In this document: piece after piece, positions 24,372-31,257 of the stretch
How the letters are laid out: every line of letters starts with the position of its first letter
Numbering within the stretch: position 1 is the first letter of the stretch
Assembly: GCA_039028635.1 (NCBI GenBank)
Contig: JBCCHV010000025.1
Coordinates: 1-64,000 of the forward strand
Direction of reading: 5' to 3'
Source: Acidobacteriota bacterium
GTDB taxonomy: Bacteria > Acidobacteriota > Thermoanaerobaculia > Multivoradales > JBCCEF01
DNA: 64,000 nucleotides
Program-made: the position numbers and the translations under genes
The notes under the pieces: model-generated
Told to the model about the DNA's origin: nothing
Database searches by the model: none
Seen by the model: the letters and a program-made list of their open reading frames with translations, nothing else

Positions 24372-24712
24372 AGCCCGAGGCCCGGATCGGAGCCATCCCC
24401 GAGCGGGTGATGAACTCGAAGGTCTGCTCCGCCATCGCCGGACAGCGCCAGATTCGGTTTTTCTACAAGGGCGGCTACCGGGTCGGCGAACCCTTCGCCC
24501 ACGGCCAGAGCCGGGACGGATCGGAGCTCGTTCTGGTCTACCAGACCGATGGCCACAGCTCCTCGGGAGCCGCCCTCGGATGGCGGACCTTTCGCCTCGA
24601 ACGCCTGTGGGAGCTCGAGGTGCTGGAGGCGACCTTCGACCCTGAGCGACAAGGCTTCGACCCCTTCATGCTGCCGATGAGCCGCGTGTGCTGCCAGTGC
24701 AGCGAGGCCTGA
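24368..24712 (+). CDS. Small WYL-like domain protein
   Basis: This 114-residue protein resembles the short stand-alone relatives of WYL domains: SAIAGQRQIRFFYKGGYRVGEPFAHGQSRDGS (split here by the turn KGGYR) then LVYQTDGHSSSGAALGWRTFRLERL. WYL domains usually sense ligands or nucleic acids in regulators, but here no DNA-binding domain is fused. The GTG start at 24368 overlaps the hydrolase stop; an ATG at 24409 is an alternative. The C-terminus ends in a Cys-rich CCQC. Confidence 0.65.
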   Translation: MKPEARIGAIPERVMNSKVCSAIAGQRQIRFFYKGGYRVGEPFAHGQSRDGSELVLVYQTDGHSSSGAALGWRTFRLERLWELEVLEATFDPERQGFDPFMLPMSRVCCQCSEA

Positions 24713-24763
24713 TCGAGCTGCGATTCGGCTATCATTTCCAAAGTTCCGGCCCGTCCGCACGCC

Positions 24764-25486
24764 ATGAAGCCCTTTCACCTCCTCCTCGGCCTGTTGCTCC
24801 TGCCGGGCGCCGCGACGCCGATCGAAGGCCAGAGCCTCAAACCCAGCCGGAGCTCCCTCAACTCCCAGAATCACCAGGCCCGGGATCACGACTTCACCTT
24901 TCTCCGCAACCCGGCCCAGGTCGCCCGCTTCGTCGAACGCGGCTGGCTGGTGCCGATCACCGGCAATCGCGACTATCGCCTCGACGGCGTTTCGTTTCCT
25001 TACGGTCGGCCCGAGGTCCGCCTGTTCGTCGAGCGACTGTCCCGTCAGTATCGTGCCGCCTGCGGCGAGCCACTGACCGTCACCAGCCTGACGCGACCGC
25101 GCAGCCACCAGCCCTGGAACGCCTCACCGCGCAGCGTTCATCCCACCGGCATGGCCCTCGATCTCCGCCGCAGCCGCAGCCGCGACTGCCGGCGCTGGCT
25201 CGAGCGCACGCTGCTCTACCTCGAAGGTCAGAAAGTGCTCGAGGCCACCCGCGAGCGCTGGCCGCCGCACTATCACCTGGCGATCTTTCCGCGCCCCTAC
25301 CGCCAGTACGTCGCTGGCCTGCGCAATCGCGGCGACGCCAAGACCTACCGCGTCGCCTCCGGCGACACGCTGTGGAAGATCGCTCGCAAGCATCGCACCG
25401 AGGTCGAGGTCCTACGGCGCCTCAATGACCTCGATTCGAATCGCATTTTTCCGGGGCAGATGCTGAAGGTCCCGAGCGACGACTAG
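24764..25486 (+). CDS. Exported M15-like peptidase (DUF5715-type) with LysM domain
   Basis: This 240-residue protein has a signal peptide (about residues 1-22). The central domain (about 70-185) resembles D-Ala-D-Ala carboxypeptidase-like M15/DUF5715 proteins, with SLTRPRSHQPW, the metal-binding H-P-T-G-M-A-L-D-L motif and a distal H-Y-H-L. The C-terminal LysM (about 190-237) reads YRVASGDTLWKIARKHRTEVEVLRRLN and binds peptidoglycan. It likely trims or remodels the wall. It is separated from the next gene by 126 bases with no visible feature. Confidence 0.82.
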   Translation: MKPFHLLLGLLLLPGAATPIEGQSLKPSRSSLNSQNHQARDHDFTFLRNPAQVARFVERGWLVPITGNRDYRLDGVSFPYGRPEVRLFVERLSRQYRAACGEPLTVTSLTRPRSHQPWNASPRSVHPTGMALDLRRSRSRDCRRWLERTLLYLEGQKVLEATRERWPPHYHLAIFPRPYRQYVAGLRNRGDAKTYRVASGDTLWKIARKHRTEVEVLRRLNDLDSNRIFPGQMLKVPSDD

Positions 25487-25612
25487 TTCGTGCGACCTTT
25501 CGCCGAACGATCCAGAGAAAAAAGACGCGCCAGAGCCCCCTCTCGATCCGCCGAGGCCGGCGATTGATACTGTTGCGGTGAGTTTTCTGCGGTTTCTGGG
25601 GAGGAGCCTCAA

Positions 25613-26779
25613 GTGTCACAGCGACTTTCGGTAGCAGAGCTGGCGAATCTCTACGGTTTTCCGGAGAAGGTCGACGGCAAGGGCGAGACCATCGGCATCA
25701 TCGCCCTCGGCGGCGGCTACTACCCGGAGGATGTCGAGCTTCTCTTTCGCAGCCTCGGTCAACCGGCCCCCAAGATCGTCGACGTCAGCGTGCCCGGCCA
25801 CCAGAGTCGCGGCACCAACCGACCGGTGAGCCGCGAGATACTGCAGCAGCTCGTCAAGGCCTTGGCCGAAGGCTCGGCACCGCCGCCCGACGCCATCGCC
25901 ACCCTCGAGACTTCGATGGACGTGCAGATCGCCGCCGCCTTCGCGCCGGGCGCCGATCTGGTGGTCTACTTCGCGCCCAGCGCGGACGCCGAGGGCTTTC
26001 TCTACACGCTGCTCACGGCGATTCATGATTCGACCCACCGGCCTTCCGTCATCTCCCTGAGCTGGGGCTGGCCGGAGCCCGAGGAGATGGCCGACGGCCA
26101 GGCCAAGGCCGGGGTCATCCAGGCCGTCGACGAGCTCTTCGCCCTCGCCTCCCAGAAGGGCATGACCCTCTGCGCCTCGTCCGGAGACACCGGTTCCGGC
26201 GTCGGCCTCCCGGCGGCCGACGAGGCCACCGCCATCGATTGGGTGCAGTTTCCCGCCAGCAGCCCCTATGCCCTGGCCTGCGGCGGCACCTCCCTCGATG
26301 GCGCCGGCCTCGAAGAGGTGGTTTGGTCGGTCGACGTCGGCGGCACCCTCTACGCCAGCACCGGTGGTGCCTCGAAGCTGTTCGATCGCCCGGAGTGGCA
26401 GCAGCGCATCGTCTGCTCGACCCTCCCCGGCCTCGGCCGCGGCGTTCCGGACGTCGCCGGCCTCGCCGATCAACGCTCCGGCGTCACCTTCTATCTCGGC
26501 GGCGCCGAGCAAGGCTCCGCCGGCACCAGCGCCGCCGCCCCACTGTGGGCTGCCCTCATCGCGCGCCTCAACGAGGCCCTCGGCCGCCGCCTCGGTCACG
26601 TCAATCCACGCCTCTACCGCATCGCCAAGGACGATCCGTCGATCTTCCGCGATGTCGTGGCGGGCTCGAACGGCGGCTTTCGCGCCAGCCTCGGGTGGGA
26701 TCCCGTCACCGGCTGGGGCAGTCCCCACGGCGAGAAGCTCCTCGCCGCCCTTGCCGCCGACCTCGAGGCGTTTCCTTAG
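25613..26779 (+). CDS. S53 family serine peptidase (sedolisin) lacking propeptide
   Basis: This 388-residue protein comprises the catalytic domain only. It has Glu and Asp of the triad in L-E-T-S-M-D (about residues 100 and 104), the oxyanion Asp in SSGDTGSG (about 191) and nucleophile Ser in G-T-S-A-A-A-P (about 305), plus the C-terminal calcium site (IFRDVVAG ... GWDPVTGWGSP). Sedolisins normally have a signal peptide and a propeptide of roughly 170-200 residues; both are missing here and the product starts directly at LSVAELANLYGFP. A strong GAGGAG precedes the GTG at 25613. It may act in the cytosol or need another route out. Confidence 0.88.
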   Translation: MSQRLSVAELANLYGFPEKVDGKGETIGIIALGGGYYPEDVELLFRSLGQPAPKIVDVSVPGHQSRGTNRPVSREILQQLVKALAEGSAPPPDAIATLETSMDVQIAAAFAPGADLVVYFAPSADAEGFLYTLLTAIHDSTHRPSVISLSWGWPEPEEMADGQAKAGVIQAVDELFALASQKGMTLCASSGDTGSGVGLPAADEATAIDWVQFPASSPYALACGGTSLDGAGLEEVVWSVDVGGTLYASTGGASKLFDRPEWQQRIVCSTLPGLGRGVPDVAGLADQRSGVTFYLGGAEQGSAGTSAAAPLWAALIARLNEALGRRLGHVNPRLYRIAKDDPSIFRDVVAGSNGGFRASLGWDPVTGWGSPHGEKLLAALAADLEAFP

Positions 26780-26870
26780 CAGGGGGGCTAAAGGCGCCCC
26801 CCTCGGCCGCACGCACGTGTCGTGCGGCCTCACCCCCGTCCTCAGCGGCTCTGCCGCTGCCTCGCGGCTT

Positions 26871-26914
26871 CGCGCTCGGTAGCCATCTGCTTCCAAAGCA
26901 GACGGCTGCTTTCT
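26871..26914 (+). repeat. Direct repeat, copy 1
   Basis: The unit begins CGCGCTCGGT, continues through an imperfect hairpin (ATCTGCTT/AAGCAGAC) and ends GGCTGCTTTCT. It matches the second copy at 27040-27084 at most positions; the hairpin arms show compensating differences, which hints that structure is conserved. Confidence 0.65.
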
Positions 26915-27039
26915 TCGTCCTGCCGAGGATACTGGCGCCACCGTCGGGCTGCGTTGCTCGGCATCTCGCGCATGTCGCGCGCCTCACGGCAGCCCAGGTA
27001 CGCCCGACCTCGGCGGCGAGGCCGCCGCCTCGCGCTGAT

Positions 27040-27084
27040 CGCGCTCGGTGGCCGTCTGCTGCTCTAGCAGACGGCTTGCTTTCT
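27040..27084 (+). repeat. Direct repeat, copy 2, with perfect hairpin
   Basis: The second copy of the 44-45 base unit contains a perfect 10-bp stem (27051-27060 with 27066-27075) around a five-base loop, followed by TTGCTTTCT. It lies about 165 bases after copy 1 and could double as a weak rho-independent terminator. Confidence 0.65.
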
Positions 27085-27259
27085 CTCACCAACTTTTCGA
27101 GACCTCGAGGCACTCCTCGGCCGGGTGGCCGCATCTTCGGCTCAGCGGCGCCGCGGCTTGCTTGCTTCCTTCGAGTTGCCCTTCTGGAGGTTGTTTGTCC
27201 CGCTCGTGGCCGGTTGGCGACACGGATCCAGGGGATGGGGCCTGCGCCCCGCCGCGACC

Positions 27260-27784
27260 ATGGATTCTTCACCTCGCCTTTCGACCCGCCGCCTGCTGCT
27301 GTGGCCTTCGACCCTCGCGCTCGCCGAGGCCGAGCTCGAAGGTCGGGAGAGCCTGGCGAGAGGTCTCGGCGCCGCGGTGCCGAGGCACTGGCCGCCGCCC
27401 CTCCACGACCGGCGCTCGATGGCGTACAACCGCCTGTTTCTGCGCGACAACCCGGAGTCCGTCGGCTGGGGACTGTGGTATTTCCTGCGCCCGACGGGCG
27501 ATCGGGGGCTTCCCGAGCTGATCGGAGGCGGCGGCTTCCAGGGCCTTCCGACATCCGCCGGTACGGTCGAGATCGGTTACTCGATCCTGCCCCACCATCA
27601 ACGCCAGGGATTCGCACCGGAGGCGGTCGAAGCGCTGGTCCGTTGGGCCTTCGAGCAGCCCCGGGTGAAGCGGGTGACGGCCGAAACCCGACCGGACTCG
27701 CGACCGTCCATCCGAGTTCTCGAGAAGTGCGGTTTCCGCCAATGCGCGGCGGCAGAGATCCTGCTCTTCGAGCGCTTGCCCTGA
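27260..27784 (+). CDS. GNAT family N-acetyltransferase
   Basis: This 174-residue Acetyltransf_3-type enzyme has LSTRRLLLWP at the N-terminus, GTVEIGYSILPHHQRQGFAPEAVEALVRWAF with the acetyl-CoA loop (Q-R-Q-G-F-A), then VTAETRPDSRPSIRVLEKCGF. The substrate cannot be told. I chose the ATG at 27260, which fits the fold, though no clear ribosome binding site precedes it; the extra upstream residues look spurious. A hairpin terminator follows at 27813-27837. Confidence 0.82.
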   Translation: MDSSPRLSTRRLLLWPSTLALAEAELEGRESLARGLGAAVPRHWPPPLHDRRSMAYNRLFLRDNPESVGWGLWYFLRPTGDRGLPELIGGGGFQGLPTSAGTVEIGYSILPHHQRQGFAPEAVEALVRWAFEQPRVKRVTAETRPDSRPSIRVLEKCGFRQCAAAEILLFERLP

Positions 27785-27812
27785 AGGCGGCTTTCGCTGC
27801 GGAGGTGAACGG

Positions 27813-27837
27813 CCAGAGGGCGCGGAGCGCCCTCTGG
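27813..27837. terminator. Hairpin terminator between GNAT and mscL
   Basis: The arms CCAGAGGGCGC and GCGCCCTCTGG form a perfect 11-bp stem with a GGA loop, 28 bases after the GNAT stop and 48 bases past the convergent mscL stop. U-tracts are lacking, so termination may be partial. Confidence 0.55.
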
Positions 27838-27885
27838 TGAGGAGCCGAGCAACGGCCCCTCGTCGTCGGCCGATGGGTCGGGTCG

Positions 27886-28305
27886 CTAACGCTTGAGGGA
27901 GTCGCGAATCTCCTGCAGCAAGACGACCTCCTCGGAGGGCTTGGGCGGCTCGGCCGGCGCTTCCTCTTCCTGTTTGCGCGCCTTGTTCATGGCCCGCACC
28001 ATCATGAAGATGACGAAGGCGATGATCACGAAATCGAAGATCGTCTGGATGAAGCTGCCGTAGTTGATCGTCGGCGCCCCGGCTTCCTGGGCGGCAGCGA
28101 GGGTGTCGTAGGGAACGTCCCCCAGGTTGATGAACAGCTTCGAGAAATCGACTCCGCCGAGCATCTTGCCGATCGGCGGCATGATGACGTCATTGACCAG
28201 CGAGCTGACGATCTTGCCGAAGGCACCACCGATGATGATGCCGACCGCCATGTCGATCGCATTGCCCTTGACCGCGAACTCCTTGAACTCTTCCATCATG
28301 GACAT
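27886..28305 (-). CDS. mscL: Large-conductance mechanosensitive channel MscL
   Basis: This 139-residue channel opens under membrane tension to release solutes on hypo-osmotic shock. It has the N-terminal amphipathic helix ([19 protein letters not shown]), TM1 ([22 protein letters not shown], the pore-lining gate), a periplasmic loop, TM2 ([18 protein letters not shown]) and a charged cytoplasmic bundle. The ATG at 28305 has a perfect AAGGAGG seven bases upstream. It begins a 5-kb cluster that holds two further mechanosensitive-channel genes. Confidence 0.95.
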   Translation of the reverse strand: MSMMEEFKEFAVKGNAIDMAVGIIIGGAFGKIVSSLVNDVIMPPIGKMLGGVDFSKLFINLGDVPYDTLAAAQEAGAPTINYGSFIQTIFDFVIIAFVIFMMVRAMNKARKQEEEAPAEPPKPSEEVVLLQEIRDSLKR

Positions 28306-28470
28306 GAGAAACCCTCCTTCCCCGCTCTGCAGGGTGCGTTCAAACTGCGTTTTCCGCGCCGCAGTCCAGCCGTCGCGGAATCCTCGAACGTCCAGTCTTC
28401 GGCCCGAGGCTCGGCCCTCCGCCCACGCGGCGGTCTGACCTCGAGGCCCGAAGCCGGGCACCAGCGTCGT

Positions 28471-29334
28471 CTAGAAGCTCACCACCAAAGCGACTGAAAA
28501 GATGGAATCCAGATCGTCCAGCTCGACCAGCACCGTCTGGGAGCCGGGTGACGCCACTGGGGTCACCAGGTCGACTTCCGTCAGGGCTGGCTGATTGTCG
28601 TAAAGCAGTTGCAAGCTGGTCTTGAGAGCCAAGCGCTCGCTCATCGCCACGGCCAGCGCTAGAGTCGTGTCGGCCCGATAGTCGGAAGTCTCATCGAAGT
28701 TGGTATCGATCGCCAGGACGTTGGTGAACGTGGTGCTCTCCGTCAGCAGGCGCCGATAGTCGTAGGACAATCGCAGGCCGAGATAACCATCGTCGGAATT
28801 TTCGCCTTCGAAGATATCATCTTGCTTGGTGTAGGTAAGGCCGTAGTCGGTGCGCAGGGCGGTGGTTTCGTCGTCGAACCAAACATTGCCGACACCGGCG
28901 ATACCGACGTAACGGTTCTCGAAGCCGGCGAACTCGTTGCGCTCCCAACGAGCCCCGAAAAACCAGAAAAATGCATCCGTCAGATGGCGGTCGTAGCGCC
29001 CGGCGAGCAGGTAGTTCTCCGCCGTCAGGTCCGACTCCGAGTCCTCCCGCACCCGAAAGCCGCCGGTGCCATCGCCGATCGCGGTACGCGGCGTCACCGT
29101 CGATTCGGCCCGCAAGGCCGCCGCCACCAGCTCGAATCGAGCCTTCTCCCACTGGTGCTCCAGGACATTCCGCAGGCCGAGGGTTTCGGCCTCGGCGTTG
29201 CCCCCGGTCGCAACATAGGTGAGCTCGGCGACATCCGACCAGCCAAGCTTTCTTTCCTCCTCCTCGGCCCCGGTCAGTCCGGGGAACAGCAACACTCCCA
29301 ACCAGAGTGCGGTCCACTTCAGGCTCTGCTTCAT
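28471..29334 (-). CDS. DUF481 family outer-membrane protein
   Basis: This 287-residue protein has a signal peptide (about residues 1-23) and the DUF481 pattern: an N-terminal ELTYVATGGNAEAETLGLRN strand pair, GARWERNEFAGFENRY, and FSDDG-like turns, ending in VALVVSF with a terminal Phe, as expected for a BAM-inserted barrel. In proteobacteria, DUF481 proteins such as YdiY are induced by envelope or acid stress. It sits between mscL and the MscS operon on the same strand. An AGGAG precedes its ATG. Confidence 0.8.
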   Translation of the reverse strand: MKQSLKWTALWLGVLLFPGLTGAEEEERKLGWSDVAELTYVATGGNAEAETLGLRNVLEHQWEKARFELVAAALRAESTVTPRTAIGDGTGGFRVREDSESDLTAENYLLAGRYDRHLTDAFFWFFGARWERNEFAGFENRYVGIAGVGNVWFDDETTALRTDYGLTYTKQDDIFEGENSDDGYLGLRLSYDYRRLLTESTTFTNVLAIDTNFDETSDYRADTTLALAVAMSERLALKTSLQLLYDNQPALTEVDLVTPVASPGSQTVLVELDDLDSIFSVALVVSF

Positions 29335-29433
29335 GATCTGTCTCTCCTCGAGCTACGAGCAAGGGCTGCTACCCCCACCGCAGGCAGGGGCTCGTCGTTG
29401 TTCCCAAGGAGGCCGTAACCGCCGAACGGCGGT

Positions 29434-30258
29434 CTACTGGCGAGCGACGTCTTCCAAAAAGACGCTGTTGGCGATGGCGACCGTCCGTCCCTCGTGCTCG
29501 AGGAGCGTCTGAGTCGGCCCGATGACCTTCAATACACCCCGCTCGCCGCGAATCTCCATCTCGTCTCCGACTCGGAAGATCTTGCGAGCGTAGAAACCGG
29601 CCAGGATGCTGCGGGTGATGTCCCGAGTTCCCAGGCCCAAAGACAGACCGAAGGCCAGGGCCAGACCGGCGAGGCAACAGAGAGTAACAATTCGAATGAT
29701 CTCTGTCTCGATGCGGAGCTGACTCAGGGCCATGATCCCGGCCACGAACAGAATCAAGGCCGAGGCCAGGCTGCCGAGGGAGGATCCGAAGTCGATACCG
29801 GCGCCGGCCGCCATCCGCCCCACGGCACGACCCGCCACCTGCCCTCCCAGGCTTCCGAGAATCAGAATCACCACCGCCGCGACGAGCCGCGGAAGATAGG
29901 CGAGGAAGGCTCCCATCGCCTCGGCGACGGCACTCAGCCCCAGCGCCTCGGCCGCCGTCCGCGCGAACAGGAAGAGCAGCAGGAAGTAGATAACCCGCGA
30001 CACCAGGCGATGGGCCGGTGCCGAGATGCCGAGCCTCTCGAGGCTCTTGTCGAGACCCAGCTTCGCCATCAAGGTATCGAAGTGAAGGCGCCGCAGGGCG
30101 CCTCGCAGGATCCACTCGCAACACTTGGCGACCAGCAGCGCCAACACCAGGAGAAGAAGCCCGAGGAGCACTCGCGGCAGGGCGGCAACGGTCGAGCGCA
30201 AGGCACCATCGAAGGCCACCAGCAATTGATCGCCCAGGGCGACGGTCTCATCCATCAT
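29434..30258 (-). CDS. MscS-family mechanosensitive ion channel, short form
   Basis: This 274-residue channel has several helices (about residues 25-45, 85-105, 115-145, 160-185), the pore-helix region LAGLALAFGLSLGLGTRDITRSILAGFYARKIFRVGDEMEI and the beta domain ERGVLKVIGPTQTLLEHEGRTVAIANSVFL. It ends right after the beta domain, so the C-terminal alpha/beta part of the MscS cage is missing. The start overlaps the end of the upstream 75-residue gene by 11 bases, linking it to the sigma factor gene. Confidence 0.85.
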   Translation of the reverse strand: MMDETVALGDQLLVAFDGALRSTVAALPRVLLGLLLLVLALLVAKCCEWILRGALRRLHFDTLMAKLGLDKSLERLGISAPAHRLVSRVIYFLLLFLFARTAAEALGLSAVAEAMGAFLAYLPRLVAAVVILILGSLGGQVAGRAVGRMAAGAGIDFGSSLGSLASALILFVAGIMALSQLRIETEIIRIVTLCCLAGLALAFGLSLGLGTRDITRSILAGFYARKIFRVGDEMEIRGERGVLKVIGPTQTLLEHEGRTVAIANSVFLEDVARQ

Positions 30259-30475
30259 CGTTCTTCTCCTCGGGGGAACCCATCAGGTCGAAGGTGGCAC
30301 CGAGGAGCTCCCGGGTGATTTGGGTCACGGCGGACCACGAAAGGCCCACCAGATCCGCCGCCAGGTGGCGGCGCTCGATACGTTGCCGAACCTGCTCTAC
30401 GAAGCCCTCCCGCGGCGGCTCGCGCAGATCGCCCAGCAGACTGATCGGCTCGCCCATCGCGTCGTCTCGGGTCAT
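30248..30475 (-). CDS. Small protein between sigma factor and channel (anti-sigma candidate)
   Basis: This 75-residue soluble protein has no clear domain. It includes the amphipathic segment EPPREGFVEQVRQRIERRHLAADLVGLS, similar in style to short anti-sigma-factor N-termini ('P..gf...v..ri..r'). The ATG overlaps the sigma factor stop by four bases, and its stop overlaps the channel start by 11 bases, so its position is that of an anti-sigma factor or a small linker. Its function is inference from the location. It shows no zinc-binding HxxxCxxC motif. Confidence 0.6.
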   Translation of the reverse strand: MTRDDAMGEPISLLGDLREPPREGFVEQVRQRIERRHLAADLVGLSWSAVTQITRELLGATFDLMGSPEEKNDDG

Positions 30476-31053
30476 CCTTCCACCTCCCGCCGGTAGCGTC
30501 GGCGAAACTCTTCTCGGCCACGTTTGATTCTCATTTTGACCGCCGAAAGCCCGACGCCCAAAGTGTCGGCGATCTGCTGGTAGCTGAGGCCATCGGCATC
30601 GCGCAACACCAGGGGCACCCGCAAGGTGTCGGGCAACTGGCGCAAGATCGCCGCGATGCGTCGCCGATCGCGCCGCGACACCACCTCCTGCTCGGCCCGC
30701 GACGGCACCTGCATCTGCGGCGCCACGGCCACCACCTCGTCCTCCAGGGACACCGCATTCCGGAGCTTGTTCTTCTCCAGGAAGTTGAGGCAGTGGTTGA
30801 TCTTGATGCGCTGGACCCAGGTCCCGAAACGTGCCCGGCCCTCGAATCCGTCGACACCGAAGAAGGCCTTCACGAAGACCTCCTGAGCAAGGTCCCGAGC
30901 CTCCTCCGAGCCGCCCGTCAGGTAACGGCAATTGGCCAGCACCTGGGCCTCGTGGCGCGCCACCAGAATCTCGAAAGCCCGCAAGTCTCGGTCTTCCGCC
31001 TGCCGCCAGCGCTCGACCAGCTCTTCATCGGGAAGGTCTTCGAGCGAGCTCAT
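30472..31053 (-). CDS. ECF-type RNA polymerase sigma factor
   Basis: This 193-residue sigma factor has region 2 (about 20-90) with RDLAQEVFVKAFFGVDGFEGRARFGTWVQRIKINHCLNFL and region 4 (about 130-185) with LPDTLRVPLVLRDADGLSYQQIADTLGVGLSAVKMRIKRGREEF. It directs polymerase to a specific regulon. The ATG at 31053 has GGAG five bases upstream. Genes follow with four- and 11-base overlaps: a 75-residue protein and an MscS channel. A perfect 22-bp palindrome lies 25 bases before its start, toward the divergent channel gene. Confidence 0.9.
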   Translation of the reverse strand: MSSLEDLPDEELVERWRQAEDRDLRAFEILVARHEAQVLANCRYLTGGSEEARDLAQEVFVKAFFGVDGFEGRARFGTWVQRIKINHCLNFLEKNKLRNAVSLEDEVVAVAPQMQVPSRAEQEVVSRRDRRRIAAILRQLPDTLRVPLVLRDADGLSYQQIADTLGVGLSAVKMRIKRGREEFRRRYRREVEG

Positions 31054-31077
31054 CAACTCTCCAGACCGGGCACAACA

Positions 31078-31099
31078 CAAAAAGTCACGTGACTTTTTG
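31078..31099. promoter_or_regulatory. Perfect 22-bp palindrome (operator candidate)
   Basis: CAAAAAGTCAC is immediately followed by its exact reverse complement, centred on CACGTG. It lies between the divergent sigma factor gene (start 31053) and the 618-residue channel-like gene (start 31258), close enough to affect transcription from the sigma promoter. With no spacer and complete symmetry it looks like a binding site for a dimeric regulator; a bidirectional terminator with flanking A and T tracts is the alternative. Confidence 0.75.
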
Positions 31100-31257
31100 C
31101 GCAACGACTTGTCTGAGGAAATGGAGGTGCTCCCCATGGGCGAATTCGCCCCGCGGGAGAACCCATCACGATCGACATGAATCGGCACCGACGAGCCGGG
31201 TCGAGCTCGACCACTGGTCGGCCGCCGAGTTTCCGAATGCCATGGAGGTTCGAAGAG

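Larger units (their letters stand above)
26780..27259. other. 480-bp hairpin-rich non-coding block
   Basis: No gene is supported. The block is full of perfect inverted repeats: GGGGGGC/GCCCCCC (26782-26802), GGCCGCACG/CGTGCGGCC (26805-26829), GTCGGGC/GCCCGAC (26943-26949 and 27002-27008) and GCCGTCTGCT/AGCAGACGGC (27051-27075). Two imperfect direct copies of a 44-45 base unit are present (26871-26914 and 27040-27084). The last hairpin is followed by a T-rich run, which would suit a terminator. It may be a degenerate repetitive element or a structured RNA. Confidence 0.6.
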
